NCBI RefSeq assembly: GCF_021390475.1
Contig: NZ_JAJUWS010000001.1
Location: 186,001-250,000, forward strand
Length of the DNA stretch: 64,000 nucleotides
Reading direction: 5' to 3'
Source of the DNA: Streptomyces sp. ST2-7A
GTDB lineage: Bacteria; Actinomycetota; Actinomycetes; Streptomycetales; Streptomycetaceae
In this document: one piece after another, positions 57,267 to 64,000 of the stretch
Numbering within the stretch: position 1 is the stretch's first letter
How the letters are laid out: every line of letters starts with the position of its first letter
Position numbers and translations under genes: made by a program
The notes under the pieces: model-generated
What the model was told of the DNA's origin: nothing
The model's input: only the letters and a program-made list of their open reading frames with translations
The model's database searches: none

Positions 57267-58502
57267 CACCGCGTCACGGGAATGCCCGGACCGACCCCGG
57301 ACATCCCTCCGGTCGGCCCTCCCGGACCCCGTCGGTACGGATCCCCGCCGGGAGGGGAGACCCCCCGATCGGCAGCCGCGGCCCGCTCACGCCCTCGACA
57401 CGGGAGCCGCCGCACCCACCCGGGAAACCCGGGCCCCGACAAGTCCTGTGAACCCGGGGGTCCACCCTACGCACCACACACCGCCACGACCCGGAACCGG
57501 GGTCCGAACCGACCCGGTGCCCGACCGCCTCATCCACCCCGACCGCCTCGGTCGTCGGAGCGGAAGCCGTCACTTCCGTCACCGCGGCGCCCGTCCCCGG
57601 GGGCCGCCTCGATCCTGCCTGCGGCATGGTTTCCCGCTTCGGGCGCGATTCATGCATCCGACGGGAAACCGATTCGCCGGTCGGACCGCCCCGGCCGCCC
57701 GGCGCGATCCGCGTCCCGAGAATCCCGTGCCCCCCGCCGTTCGTCAAGGGCCGGTCCGTCGCGGGCCCGGTCGGGCGGGCCCGACGGGACACGGTGGAGA
57801 CGAACCGTGGCGGCACGTGCGGGATCGGACACGACCGGGCGACGCGCAAGATCACCCTACCGGTCTCCCCCGGGGGAGGCGGACGACCGCACCGGTGGGG
57901 TGTCGGGAAACCGGCCGGGGGTGACCGGGCACCGGACCGGCGGGTTTTCCCACGGCCCCGTGCCCGCCGCGCGCCCGATCGGCGTTCACCCGATCGACGC
58001 GCACGGCACCGGAGTTCACCCGGCCGGCGAGGCCGGCGACGGCTCCGGTCGGTGGTTCGGAGGGCCGGGCCGGGCGCGCCGGGACGGGCGGGCGGGGAGA
58101 CCGGGGCGATTTCGCCCGGATGGGTGTCGGCCCGACCCCGGCGGGGAGTGAGGGGCCGCGACGGGGCGAAGGTCGGGCGGGAAGCGGCCCGGAAGTCGAC
58201 GGAAGCCCCTCCGGGGCCCTCGGGGCCACATCACCCCACCGCACCCGTCGCACATCGGTCCGGGCCCACTGGGATCGTTGGAAAGCCCTTACCGAGGGCC
58301 GGGATCGGAGTGGGGGCAACTCACCCATCCGATGACCGGCCGAGCCCCCGGACGCCCGCCCGGAAACACCGGAATGCCCGGGAATCGGGTGCCGGGGTGC
58401 CGGGGTGCCGGATGGCCTGGGAACGGGGGCCGGGAAACGCCGAACGGCCGGCCCGGGACGCCCGATGGGCGACCCGCGACCGACCGTTCGCGAGTGGGAA
58501 CA
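57267..58502. other. rplL-rpoB intergenic region
   Basis: The whole gap between rplL and rpoB is 1,378 bp, and this part has no supportable gene or further promoter. It contains three exact tandem copies of GGTGCCGG at 58388-58411. Open frames here are low-complexity shadows. Confidence 0.65.
58388..58411. repeat. Tandem repeat of GGTGCCGG, three copies
   Basis: Three exact 8-bp units in a row, about 115 bp past the rplL stop codon. Confidence 0.95.
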
Positions 58503-58519
58503 GCGGACCGGTGGTCCGC
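58503..58519 (-). terminator. Hairpin after rplL
   Basis: GCGGACC-GGT-GGTCCGC, a 7-bp stem with a 3-nt loop, 6 nt past the rplL stop. Probably an attenuator or weak terminator between rplJL and rpoBC. Confidence 0.5.
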
Positions 58520-58524
58520 CGCGA

Positions 58525-58911
58525 TCACTTGACCTCGACGGAGGCGCCGGCGCCCTCGAGGGACTCCTTCGCCTTGTCCGCGGCGGCCTTGTCGACCTTC
58601 TCCAGGACCGGCTTCGGCGCGCCGTCGACCAGCTCCTTGGCCTCCTTCAGACCCAGCGAGGTCAGCTCGCGCACGACCTTGATGACCTGGATCTTCTTGG
58701 CGCCCGCGCCGGTGAGGACGACGTCGAACTCGTCCTGCTCGGCCTCGGCCTCGGCCGGGGCACCTGCGACGGCACCACCGGCGGCGACGGCGACCGGGGC
58801 GGCGGCCTCGACGTCGAACTTCTCCTCGAAGGCCTTCACGAACTCGGAGAGCTCGATGAGGGTCATCTCGCCGAACTGCTCGAGCAGCTCGTCCTGGGAC
58901 AGCTTCGCCAT
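58525..58911 (-). CDS. rplL: Ribosomal protein L7/L12
   Basis: 128 aa. N-terminal dimer domain [34 protein letters not shown], an Ala-rich hinge, and the C-terminal factor-binding domain ([37 protein letters not shown]). Forms the stalk with L10. 123 nt after rplJ. Confidence 0.98.
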   Translation of the reverse strand: MAKLSQDELLEQFGEMTLIELSEFVKAFEEKFDVEAAAPVAVAAGGAVAGAPAEAEAEQDEFDVVLTGAGAKKIQVIKVVRELTSLGLKEAKELVDGAPKPVLEKVDKAAADKAKESLEGAGASVEVK

Positions 58912-59034
58912 GATGGCGCTCCTTCCAATCGATGGGCCGGTGCCGGGCTCCCCGAAGGGATTCGACGGCACCGAGTGGGTGTGTCGGCGGGTCTGCGCCC
59001 GCCGGGCCGATTCAGCTCCCGCCGGTGGCGGGTG

Positions 59035-59586
59035 TCACTCGGCCTCGGCGGGAGCCGGCGTACCGGCACCGCCCTGCTCGACCTTGCCGCGCAGCGCGTC
59101 CGCGGTGCGGACGAACTTCGACAGCGGGGCCTGGAAGGTCGCCGCGGCCTTGGCCATGGACGCCTTCATGCCACCGGCGAGCTTGGCCAGCAGCACCTCG
59201 CGGGACTCGAGGTCCGCAAGCTTGTTGATCTCCTCGGCGCTGAGCGCCTTGCCGTCGAGGACGCCACCCTTGATGACGAGGGCGTCGTTCTCCTTGGCGA
59301 AGTTGCGCAGGCCCTTGGCGGCCTCCACCGGGTCACCGGTGAGGAAGGCCACCGCGGTCGAGCCCTTGAGGAACTCGTCGAGCTGACCGATGCCGGCCTG
59401 ATTCGCGGCGATCTTGGTCAGCGTGTTCTTCGCGACGCGGTACTGGGCGTTGTCGCCGAGCGCCCGGCGCAGGTTCTGGAGCTGCGCCACGGAGAGTCCG
59501 GTGTACGCGGTCACGACGGCGCCGTTGGAGTTCTCGAACTTCTCCTTGATCTCCGCGACGGCCGCGATCTTGTCGGGGCTTGCCAT
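59035..59586 (-). CDS. rplJ: Ribosomal protein L10
   Basis: 183 aa. [41 protein letters not shown], complete; the C-terminal helix that carries L12 dimers ends in [13 protein letters not shown]10 with L12 represses its own mRNA through a leader in many bacteria; a hairpin with a T tract lies 62 nt upstream. Confidence 0.98.
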   Translation of the reverse strand: MASPDKIAAVAEIKEKFENSNGAVVTAYTGLSVAQLQNLRRALGDNAQYRVAKNTLTKIAANQAGIGQLDEFLKGSTAVAFLTGDPVEAAKGLRNFAKENDALVIKGGVLDGKALSAEEINKLADLESREVLLAKLAGGMKASMAKAAATFQAPLSKFVRTADALRGKVEQGGAGTPAPAEAE

Positions 59587-59647
59587 GAACCTCTGCCCTC
59601 CTTCCGGGTTGTCGGGACCGCACGGAAGGAGATCGGCGCGTCACGCG

Positions 59648-59678
59648 AAAAGAGCCCCGGCGCGGGCGCACGGGGCTC
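59648..59678 (-). promoter_or_regulatory. Terminator-like hairpin in the rplJ leader
   Basis: Minus strand GAGCCCCG, 11-nt loop, CGGGGCTC, then TTTT (59651-59648). This is an intrinsic terminator shape only 62 nt before the rplJ start, where an L10-leader attenuator would sit. The lipoprotein gene upstream already has its own terminator at 59897-59938, so this one probably acts on rplJ. Confidence 0.55.
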
Positions 59679-59896
59679 GGGCGGGCCGTTCGCCTCCCGT
59701 ACGGGGGCGCGGCCGCATGCCGTCCTCGGTCACCTGCGCGGGTCGTCCGCGTGAGCGGATCCTTCGCCGACGGGACGGGCCCGGCGGCAACCAGCGGTCT
59801 CTGGCTTCGGGGGAAGCGTACGGGAGCCGGGAGCGTCACGGCAAATCGGACCCGGCGCGGCTCTCCCGGCGGCGCGTGCGCGCGCCTCCGCGCACG

Positions 59897-59938
59897 CGCC
59901 CCGGGGGCGGGGGACGGTCGTCCCCCGCCCCCGGGGCG
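59897..59938 (-). terminator. Terminator of the lipoprotein gene
   Basis: Perfect 19-bp stem with a GGTC loop, 28 nt past the lipoprotein stop. One of the strongest hairpins in the window. Confidence 0.85.
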
Positions 59939-59965
59939 GTGGTGGTGCGGTGGGGTCGGACCGGC

Positions 59966-60904
59966 TCAGTAGCCGCCGGACATCTCGGCCATGTCCACGA
60001 CCTCGGCGTCGGCCGGGTGGTCGAAGTCCAGTGCCACGCCGTAGTCCTTGTAGACCGTGGAGTTCACGACGTTCATGCCCTCCGCGATCATCTCCATGTC
60101 GATCCGGACCGGGTAGTCGTTCTCGTCCACCCAGATGCCGAGGTCGACCGTGTCGGTGCCGGCGGCGGCCAGGGTGGCCCGCATCTCCTCCAGCTCCTCC
60201 TCGGTGAGGACACCGGTGGAGGGGTCGGCCTCCAGCAGCTCCTCCATCGTCAGGGTGCCGGTGTACAGCTCGGCCGTGACGCCCTCGATCCGCTCGGTGC
60301 CCCGGTGCTCCAGGGACGGCGACTGGAGCAGCAGCCCCATCTGGTCGGCCGGGCTCTGCGCCATCCGCTCGGCCTGGTCCAGCTGGGCGAGCATCTGCTC
60401 CAGCTCCGCGTCGTTGCCCTCGGCCGCCGCGGCCTCCAGGTCCATCTTGATCCAGGAGGCGCCGTCCAGCTCGGACTCGAAGAGCGGGCCGCCCATGTAG
60501 AGGATGTTGTCCAACCACCGCATGTTCATGGTGGCGCCCTCCTCCTGACCCATGAGGGCGCCCAGCTCACCCATGTCCATGGTCACGTCCATGGACACCG
60601 GGTTCCAGCCCATGACGCCGGACAGCGCCATGACGAATTCCTCGGCGCCGTCCGACATGGTCATGGTGGTCTCGAAGGCCACCGTCTCCGCGTCGGAGGC
60701 CCGCTGGGCGGAGGCCTGCAGGGCCTCGAAGATCGCCGACCGGGCCCCCCGGGCGGAGTCGTCCGAGCCCTCGTCGGTGCCCTCCGTCGCCGTGTTGTCC
60801 GCGCGGTCCGCGGCGTCGTTTCCCTCATCGCCGCCGCAGGCCGCGGTGACGGCCACCAGGCCGACGGTCGCGGCGCACAGGGCCGCCTTGCGAACGATGC
60901 GCAT
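59966..60904 (-). CDS. Secreted lipoprotein, LppX/LprAFG-like
   Basis: 312 aa. Signal peptide with lipobox ending at Cys23 (VTAACGGDEG), then an acidic Ser/Thr/Asp linker and an alpha/beta domain with Met-rich stretches (MSMDVTMDMGELGALMGQ). The pattern resembles LolA-like LppX/LprG carriers of actinobacteria, which move lipids or glycolipids to the cell surface. A lipoprotein of this kind sits between rplA and rplJ in other streptomycetes. It is its own transcription unit between two strong terminators. Confidence 0.85.
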   Translation of the reverse strand: MRIVRKAALCAATVGLVAVTAACGGDEGNDAADRADNTATEGTDEGSDDSARGARSAIFEALQASAQRASDAETVAFETTMTMSDGAEEFVMALSGVMGWNPVSMDVTMDMGELGALMGQEEGATMNMRWLDNILYMGGPLFESELDGASWIKMDLEAAAAEGNDAELEQMLAQLDQAERMAQSPADQMGLLLQSPSLEHRGTERIEGVTAELYTGTLTMEELLEADPSTGVLTEEELEEMRATLAAAGTDTVDLGIWVDENDYPVRIDMEMIAEGMNVVNSTVYKDYGVALDFDHPADAEVVDMAEMSGGY

Positions 60905-61043
60905 GATCGAAGCTCCCCCGGGGGTCTGTCGGTCGGGCGCGGTGTCTCCGGGCCCGGATGCCCCACCGGTCCCGCCGGGGTGATATCGCCACCCCGCCCC
61001 GGAATCGGTGGGTTCAACGACGGTATCCCGGGGGTGCGGCACG

Positions 61044-61086
61044 AAAAAACGTCCGTCCCCGTTCTGTGGCAGAACGGGGACGGACG
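61044..61086 (-). terminator. rplA intrinsic terminator
   Basis: Perfect 17-bp stem with a CCA loop (minus strand) followed directly by TTTTTT, 80 nt past the rplA stop. A textbook intrinsic terminator, unusual in this GC-rich setting where most hairpins lack a T tract. Confidence 0.95.
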
Positions 61087-61165
61087 TGGCGAAAACGTGC
61101 CGGCGCCGCAGCGTCCCCTCATCGAGGGACGGTCGGGACCGGCGCGGGGAACACCCCGGGCGGGA

Positions 61166-61885
61166 TCAGACCCCGACCGGCTCCTCGGAGAGGAGGTTGC
61201 GGGTCCGGTTGCCGTCCAGCGGGATACCGGGGCCCATGGTGGTGGTCAGGGTCGCCTTGCGGATGTACCGCCCCTTGGCGGCCGACGGCTTCAGTCGGTT
61301 GATCTCCTCCAGCGCGGCGGCGTAGTTCTCCACCAGCTGCGTCTCGTCGAAGGAGGTCTTGCCGATGATGAAGTGGAGGTTCGAGTGCTTGTCGACGCGG
61401 AACTCGATCTTGCCGCCCTTGATCTCGGTGACGGCCTTGACCACGTCGGGGGTGACGGTGCCGGTCTTCGGGTTCGGCATCAGACCACGCGGACCGAGCA
61501 CCCGGCCCAGGCGGCCGACCTTGCCCATGAGGTCCGGGGTGGCGACGACCGCGTCGAAGTCGAGACGACCGCCGGCCACCTCGTCGATGAGCTCGTCGGC
61601 GCCGACGATGTCGGCGCCCGCGGCACGCGCGGCCTCGGCACGGTCACCGGTGGCGAAGACCAGGACCCGGGCGGTCTTGCCGGTGCCGTGCGGGAGGTTC
61701 ACGGTGCCGCGCACCATCTGGTCGGCCTTGCGGGGGTCGACGCCCAGCCGCATGGCCACCTCGACGGTGGTGTCGAACTTGGTGGAGGCGGTCTCCTTCG
61801 CGAGCCGGACGGCCTCCAGCGGCGCGTAGAGCCGCGTACGGTCGATCTTTTCCTCGGCGCCGCGACGGGCCTTGCTGCGCTTCAC
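61166..61885 (-). CDS. rplA: Ribosomal protein L1
   Basis: 239 aa. [35 protein letters not shown] and [14 protein letters not shown] are typical. Forms the L1 stalk. In many bacteria L1 represses the rplK-rplA mRNA. 117 nt after rplK. Confidence 0.98.
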   Translation of the reverse strand: MKRSKARRGAEEKIDRTRLYAPLEAVRLAKETASTKFDTTVEVAMRLGVDPRKADQMVRGTVNLPHGTGKTARVLVFATGDRAEAARAAGADIVGADELIDEVAGGRLDFDAVVATPDLMGKVGRLGRVLGPRGLMPNPKTGTVTPDVVKAVTEIKGGKIEFRVDKHSNLHFIIGKTSFDETQLVENYAAALEEINRLKPSAAKGRYIRKATLTTTMGPGIPLDGNRTRNLLSEEPVGV

Positions 61886-62002
61886 TGTCTCTCCTCTGTG
61901 TTCCGGCGGTCGGGTGTCGGTGTCGTGCCGCCGCCGGTCCGGTTGCTGATGGGGAGTCGTGGTACGGGCCGCGCGAGCCCTCCCACGGGGGGTGCCGGGG
62001 GA

Positions 62003-62437
62003 TCAGCCCTCGACGGTCACGCCCATGGAACGGGCGGTGCCGGCGATGATCTTCTCCGCGGCGTCCAGGTCGTTGGCGTTGAGGTCTTCCATCTTGGTGG
62101 TGGCGATCTCACGGACCTGCTCGCGGGTGATCTTCGCGACCTTGGTCTTGTGCGGCTCGCCGGAGCCCTTCTCCACGCCCGCGGCCTTGAGGATCATCCG
62201 CGCGGCCGGCGGGGTCTTGGTGATGAAGGTGAAGGAGCGGTCCTCGTAGACCGTGATCTCCACCGGCACGACCCAACCGCGCTGCGACTCGGTCGCGGCG
62301 TTGTAGGCCTTGCAGAACTCCATGATGTTGACGCCGTGCTGACCCAGCGCGGGGCCGACCGGCGGGGCCGGGTTGGCGGCACCGGCCTTGATCTGGAGCT
62401 TGATCAGCCCCGCGACCTTCTTCTTCTTGGGAGGCAT
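62003..62437 (-). CDS. rplK: Ribosomal protein L11
   Basis: 144 aa. [37 protein letters not shown], complete. Target of thiopeptides and needed for RelA activation. The gene heads rplK-rplA. Confidence 0.98.
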   Translation of the reverse strand: MPPKKKKVAGLIKLQIKAGAANPAPPVGPALGQHGVNIMEFCKAYNAATESQRGWVVPVEITVYEDRSFTFITKTPPAARMILKAAGVEKGSGEPHKTKVAKITREQVREIATTKMEDLNANDLDAAEKIIAGTARSMGVTVEG

Positions 62438-62513
62438 GCTCGTCTCCGGGTCCTAGTGGGAGTGTCGAAACCCCCGGCCGGCGGAAAACGCCCGCACGGA
62501 GGCATACCGCACA

Positions 62514-62543
62514 ACGATAGCGGGTACGGCCCGGGGCGCGAAA
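62514..62543 (-). promoter_or_regulatory. Candidate rplK promoter
   Basis: Minus-strand TTTCGC (62543-62538) and TATCGT (62519-62514) with an 18-bp spacer; the -10 is good, the -35 weak. It would give a leader of about 70 nt. Confidence 0.35.
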
Positions 62544-62649
62544 TCTCCGGCGCCGGGCGGTCGGGCCCCGACCGGGGAGCGTCCGGGGCGCACGGGACGC
62601 GCACGTCGCTCCCCGTACTCCCCCGACTCCCTTCGGGATGGGCGTCAAC

Positions 62650-62672
62650 GCAGCCGGGCGGGGCCCGGCTGC
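62650..62672 (-). terminator. nusG terminator
   Basis: Perfect 10-bp stem GCAGCCGGGC / GCCCGGCTGC with a three-base loop, 90 nt past the nusG stop. Confidence 0.65.
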
Positions 62673-62739
62673 TGCCGGACCCCGCCCGGGGCGGATGGTC
62701 TCACGGGAGGAACGGACCGCGTGACGGGCCCCTCCCGAG

Positions 62740-62772
62740 GACGCGTCAGTTCTTCCGACGCGTCAATTCTTC
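62740..62772. repeat. 17-bp tandem duplication of the nusG 3' end
   Basis: GACGCGTCAGTTCTTC at 62740-62755 and GACGCGTCAATTCTTC at 62757-62772, a 17-bp period with one mismatch. The second copy contains the nusG stop codon and last codons (KKN-stop). Confidence 0.9.
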
Positions 62773-63659
62773 TGAATCTGGTCGAAGCTCAGCTCGACCG
62801 GGGTCTCGCGGCCGAAGATCTCCACCAGGCCCTTGACCTTCTTGGAGTCGGCGTTGATCTCGTTGATGGTCGCCTGGAGCGTGGCGAAGGGGCCGTCGGT
62901 GACGGTGACGGAGTCGCCGACCTCGAAGTCCAGGACCTGCACCTCGACCTTGCGGCCGCGAACCGGCTCGCCCGCCGCCGCCGCCTCGGCGGCGGCCTTC
63001 TGCTCGGCCTCGGGGGCGAGCATCTTGACGATCTCGTCGAGGGTGAGCGGGTAGGGGTCGTAGGCGTTGCCGACGAAGCCGGTCACGCCCGGCGTGTTGC
63101 GCACCACGCCCCAGGACTCGTTGGTCAGTTCCATGCGGACCAGCACGTAGCTGGGGAGTTTGTTCTGACGCACGGTGCGGCGGTCGCCGTTCTTGATCTG
63201 GACGACCTCCTCCTGCGGCACCTCGACCTGGAAGATGTAGTCCTCGACATTGAGCGAGACGGCACGCTGCTCGAGGTTGGTCTTCACCCGGTTCTCGTAA
63301 CCGGCGTAGGTGTGCACGACGTACCAGTCGCCGGGGAGCAGGCGCAGTTCCTCGCGCAGGACCGCCACCGGGTCCGGCCTCTCCCCGACCTCGACGGCGG
63401 CGTCCCCGGTGTCCTCGGCATCCTCCGCGCCCTCGGTCGACGCGACCCCGTCGACCGACGCCTCCGGCGTGTCGACCGTCTCCCCGGCGGGCTCCTCGGC
63501 GCTCTCGCTGTCGAGGGCGTCGGCGCCCGGCTCCTCGGCGGTTCCGTCGCCGGTGGGGAGGTCGATCCGCTCGGGAGTGTCCACCGCGCCAGCGATGTCG
63601 CGCGCGGTCTCGTCGCCCCCGGCGGTCGCGGCGGCCTCGTTGGGGTTCAGGTCAGACAC
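62763..63659 (-). CDS. nusG: Transcription factor NusG with long acidic N-terminus
   Basis: 298 aa against ~180 in E. coli. The NGN domain starts near residue 109 ([25 protein letters not shown]) and the KOW domain ends the protein ([22 protein letters not shown]). The first ~105 residues are Asp/Glu/Ala/Thr-rich and disordered in character, as in other streptomycete NusG. It links RNA polymerase to S10 on the ribosome and to Rho. Confidence 0.97.
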   Translation of the reverse strand: MSDLNPNEAAATAGGDETARDIAGAVDTPERIDLPTGDGTAEEPGADALDSESAEEPAGETVDTPEASVDGVASTEGAEDAEDTGDAAVEVGERPDPVAVLREELRLLPGDWYVVHTYAGYENRVKTNLEQRAVSLNVEDYIFQVEVPQEEVVQIKNGDRRTVRQNKLPSYVLVRMELTNESWGVVRNTPGVTGFVGNAYDPYPLTLDEIVKMLAPEAEQKAAAEAAAAGEPVRGRKVEVQVLDFEVGDSVTVTDGPFATLQATINEINADSKKVKGLVEIFGRETPVELSFDQIQKN

Positions 63660-63771
63660 GGTAGCTGCTTCTTCCTGGCGTCACGTGGGTGGGAACGACC
63701 GACCCGCGCGGGCTCCGGCGTGGCCGGAAATCTCCCGGAACGACGGTGTCCCGACCCCGGGGCCGGACGGC

Positions 63772-64000
63772 TCAGCCGAAGACGTACTCGATGACCCGGC
63801 CGAATCCCCAGTCAAGCACAGTCAGGATCCCGATCATCACCAGAACGAAGGCGATCACCGCCACGGTGTACGTCGTCAGCTGGTGGCGGGTGGGCCAGAC
63901 GACCTTCCGCAGCTCCGCCACGACCTGGCGGTAGAACAGGGCGAGACGGCCCAGCGGGCCGCGCTTGGCACGACGGCCGCGACGCCCGCCATCGACGCCT
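63772..64000 (-). CDS. secE: Preprotein translocase subunit SecE, C-terminal part
   Basis: The gene runs off the window; about 75 C-terminal residues are seen. An Arg/Gly-rich start leads to FYRQVVAELRKVVWPTRHQL, the conserved amphipathic SecE segment, then one membrane helix (TYTVAVIAFVLVMIGILTVLDW) and the end GFGRVIEYVFG. SecE clamps SecY. The secE-nusG-rplK-rplA order is universal. Confidence 0.95.
   Translation of the reverse strand, partial: GVDGGRRGRRAKRGPLGRLALFYRQVVAELRKVVWPTRHQLTTYTVAVIAFVLVMIGILTVLDWGFGRVIEYVFG

Larger units (their letters stand above)
62438..62762. other. nusG-rplK intergenic region
   Basis: 325 bp without a gene. It holds the nusG terminator hairpin (62650-62672), the duplicated nusG 3' end (62740-62772) and a candidate rplK promoter (62514-62543). 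Confidence 0.7.

Overview
The window is a very GC-rich stretch of an actinobacterial chromosome, almost certainly Streptomyces or a close relative. The evidence is many GTG and TTG starts, Streptomyces-type RpoB (1161 aa) and RpoC (1300 aa), an S10-spc-alpha ribosomal cluster that lacks rpsD, and two CIRCE operators in front of groES. Nearly all genes lie on the minus strand. I see no tRNA or rRNA gene, CRISPR array, transposase or prophage. This is core genome, so the main interest is in regulatory DNA, intergenic repeats, a few residue changes and one transporter/two-component region.

Region by region (minus-strand operons read from high to low coordinates): 1-3.8 kb holds the start of groES with its CIRCE-controlled promoter, a membrane-anchored polysaccharide deacetylase, and a divergent methyltransferase followed by a repeat-rich gap. 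3.8-15 kb holds the tRNA t6A genes tsaE, tsaB, rimI and tsaD with a small hypothetical gene, then alr, nnrDE, acpS, coaA and glmM (cell-wall and cofactor precursors). 15-19.6 kb holds rpsI-rplM, a secreted or membrane protein, truA and rplQ. 19.8-35.9 kb is the long ribosomal run: rpsJ-rplC-D-W-B-rpsS-rplV-rpsC-rplP-rpmC-rpsQ, rplN-X-E-rpsN-rpsH-rplF-rplR-rpsE-rpmD-rplO, secY-adk-map, and infA-rpmJ-rpsM-rpsK-rpoA-rplQ. 36.5-43.6 kb is an accessory insert: a Uma2-family protein, a four-gene unit (LytS-type kinase, LytTR regulator, small membrane protein, sodium/solute symporter) with every junction overlapping by 4 nt, and an ActP/DUF485 symporter pair. 44.2-48.7 kb is rpsL-rpsG-fusA-tuf. 49.6-57.3 kb is rpoB-rpoC. 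58.5-64 kb is rplJ-rplL, a lipoprotein gene, rplK-rplA, nusG and the end of secE.

Functionally the window is a translation, transcription and protein-export core. Clear promoters precede groES, rpsL, rpoB and rplM, and strong GC-rich hairpins follow most units; those behind rplA and in the rplJ leader have T tracts. These hairpins split what looks like one long operon into transcription units. The most interesting observations are a 24-bp element shared by the rpsJ and rpsL leaders that could fold into two mutually exclusive hairpins, two palindromes in the rpsJ leader, an N-to-T change in the rifampicin region of RpoB, a 34-bp perfect palindrome near actP, a 99-bp direct repeat at 3.4-3.7 kb, and the coupled kinase-regulator-transporter unit. 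I did not find a clearly new multi-gene system.
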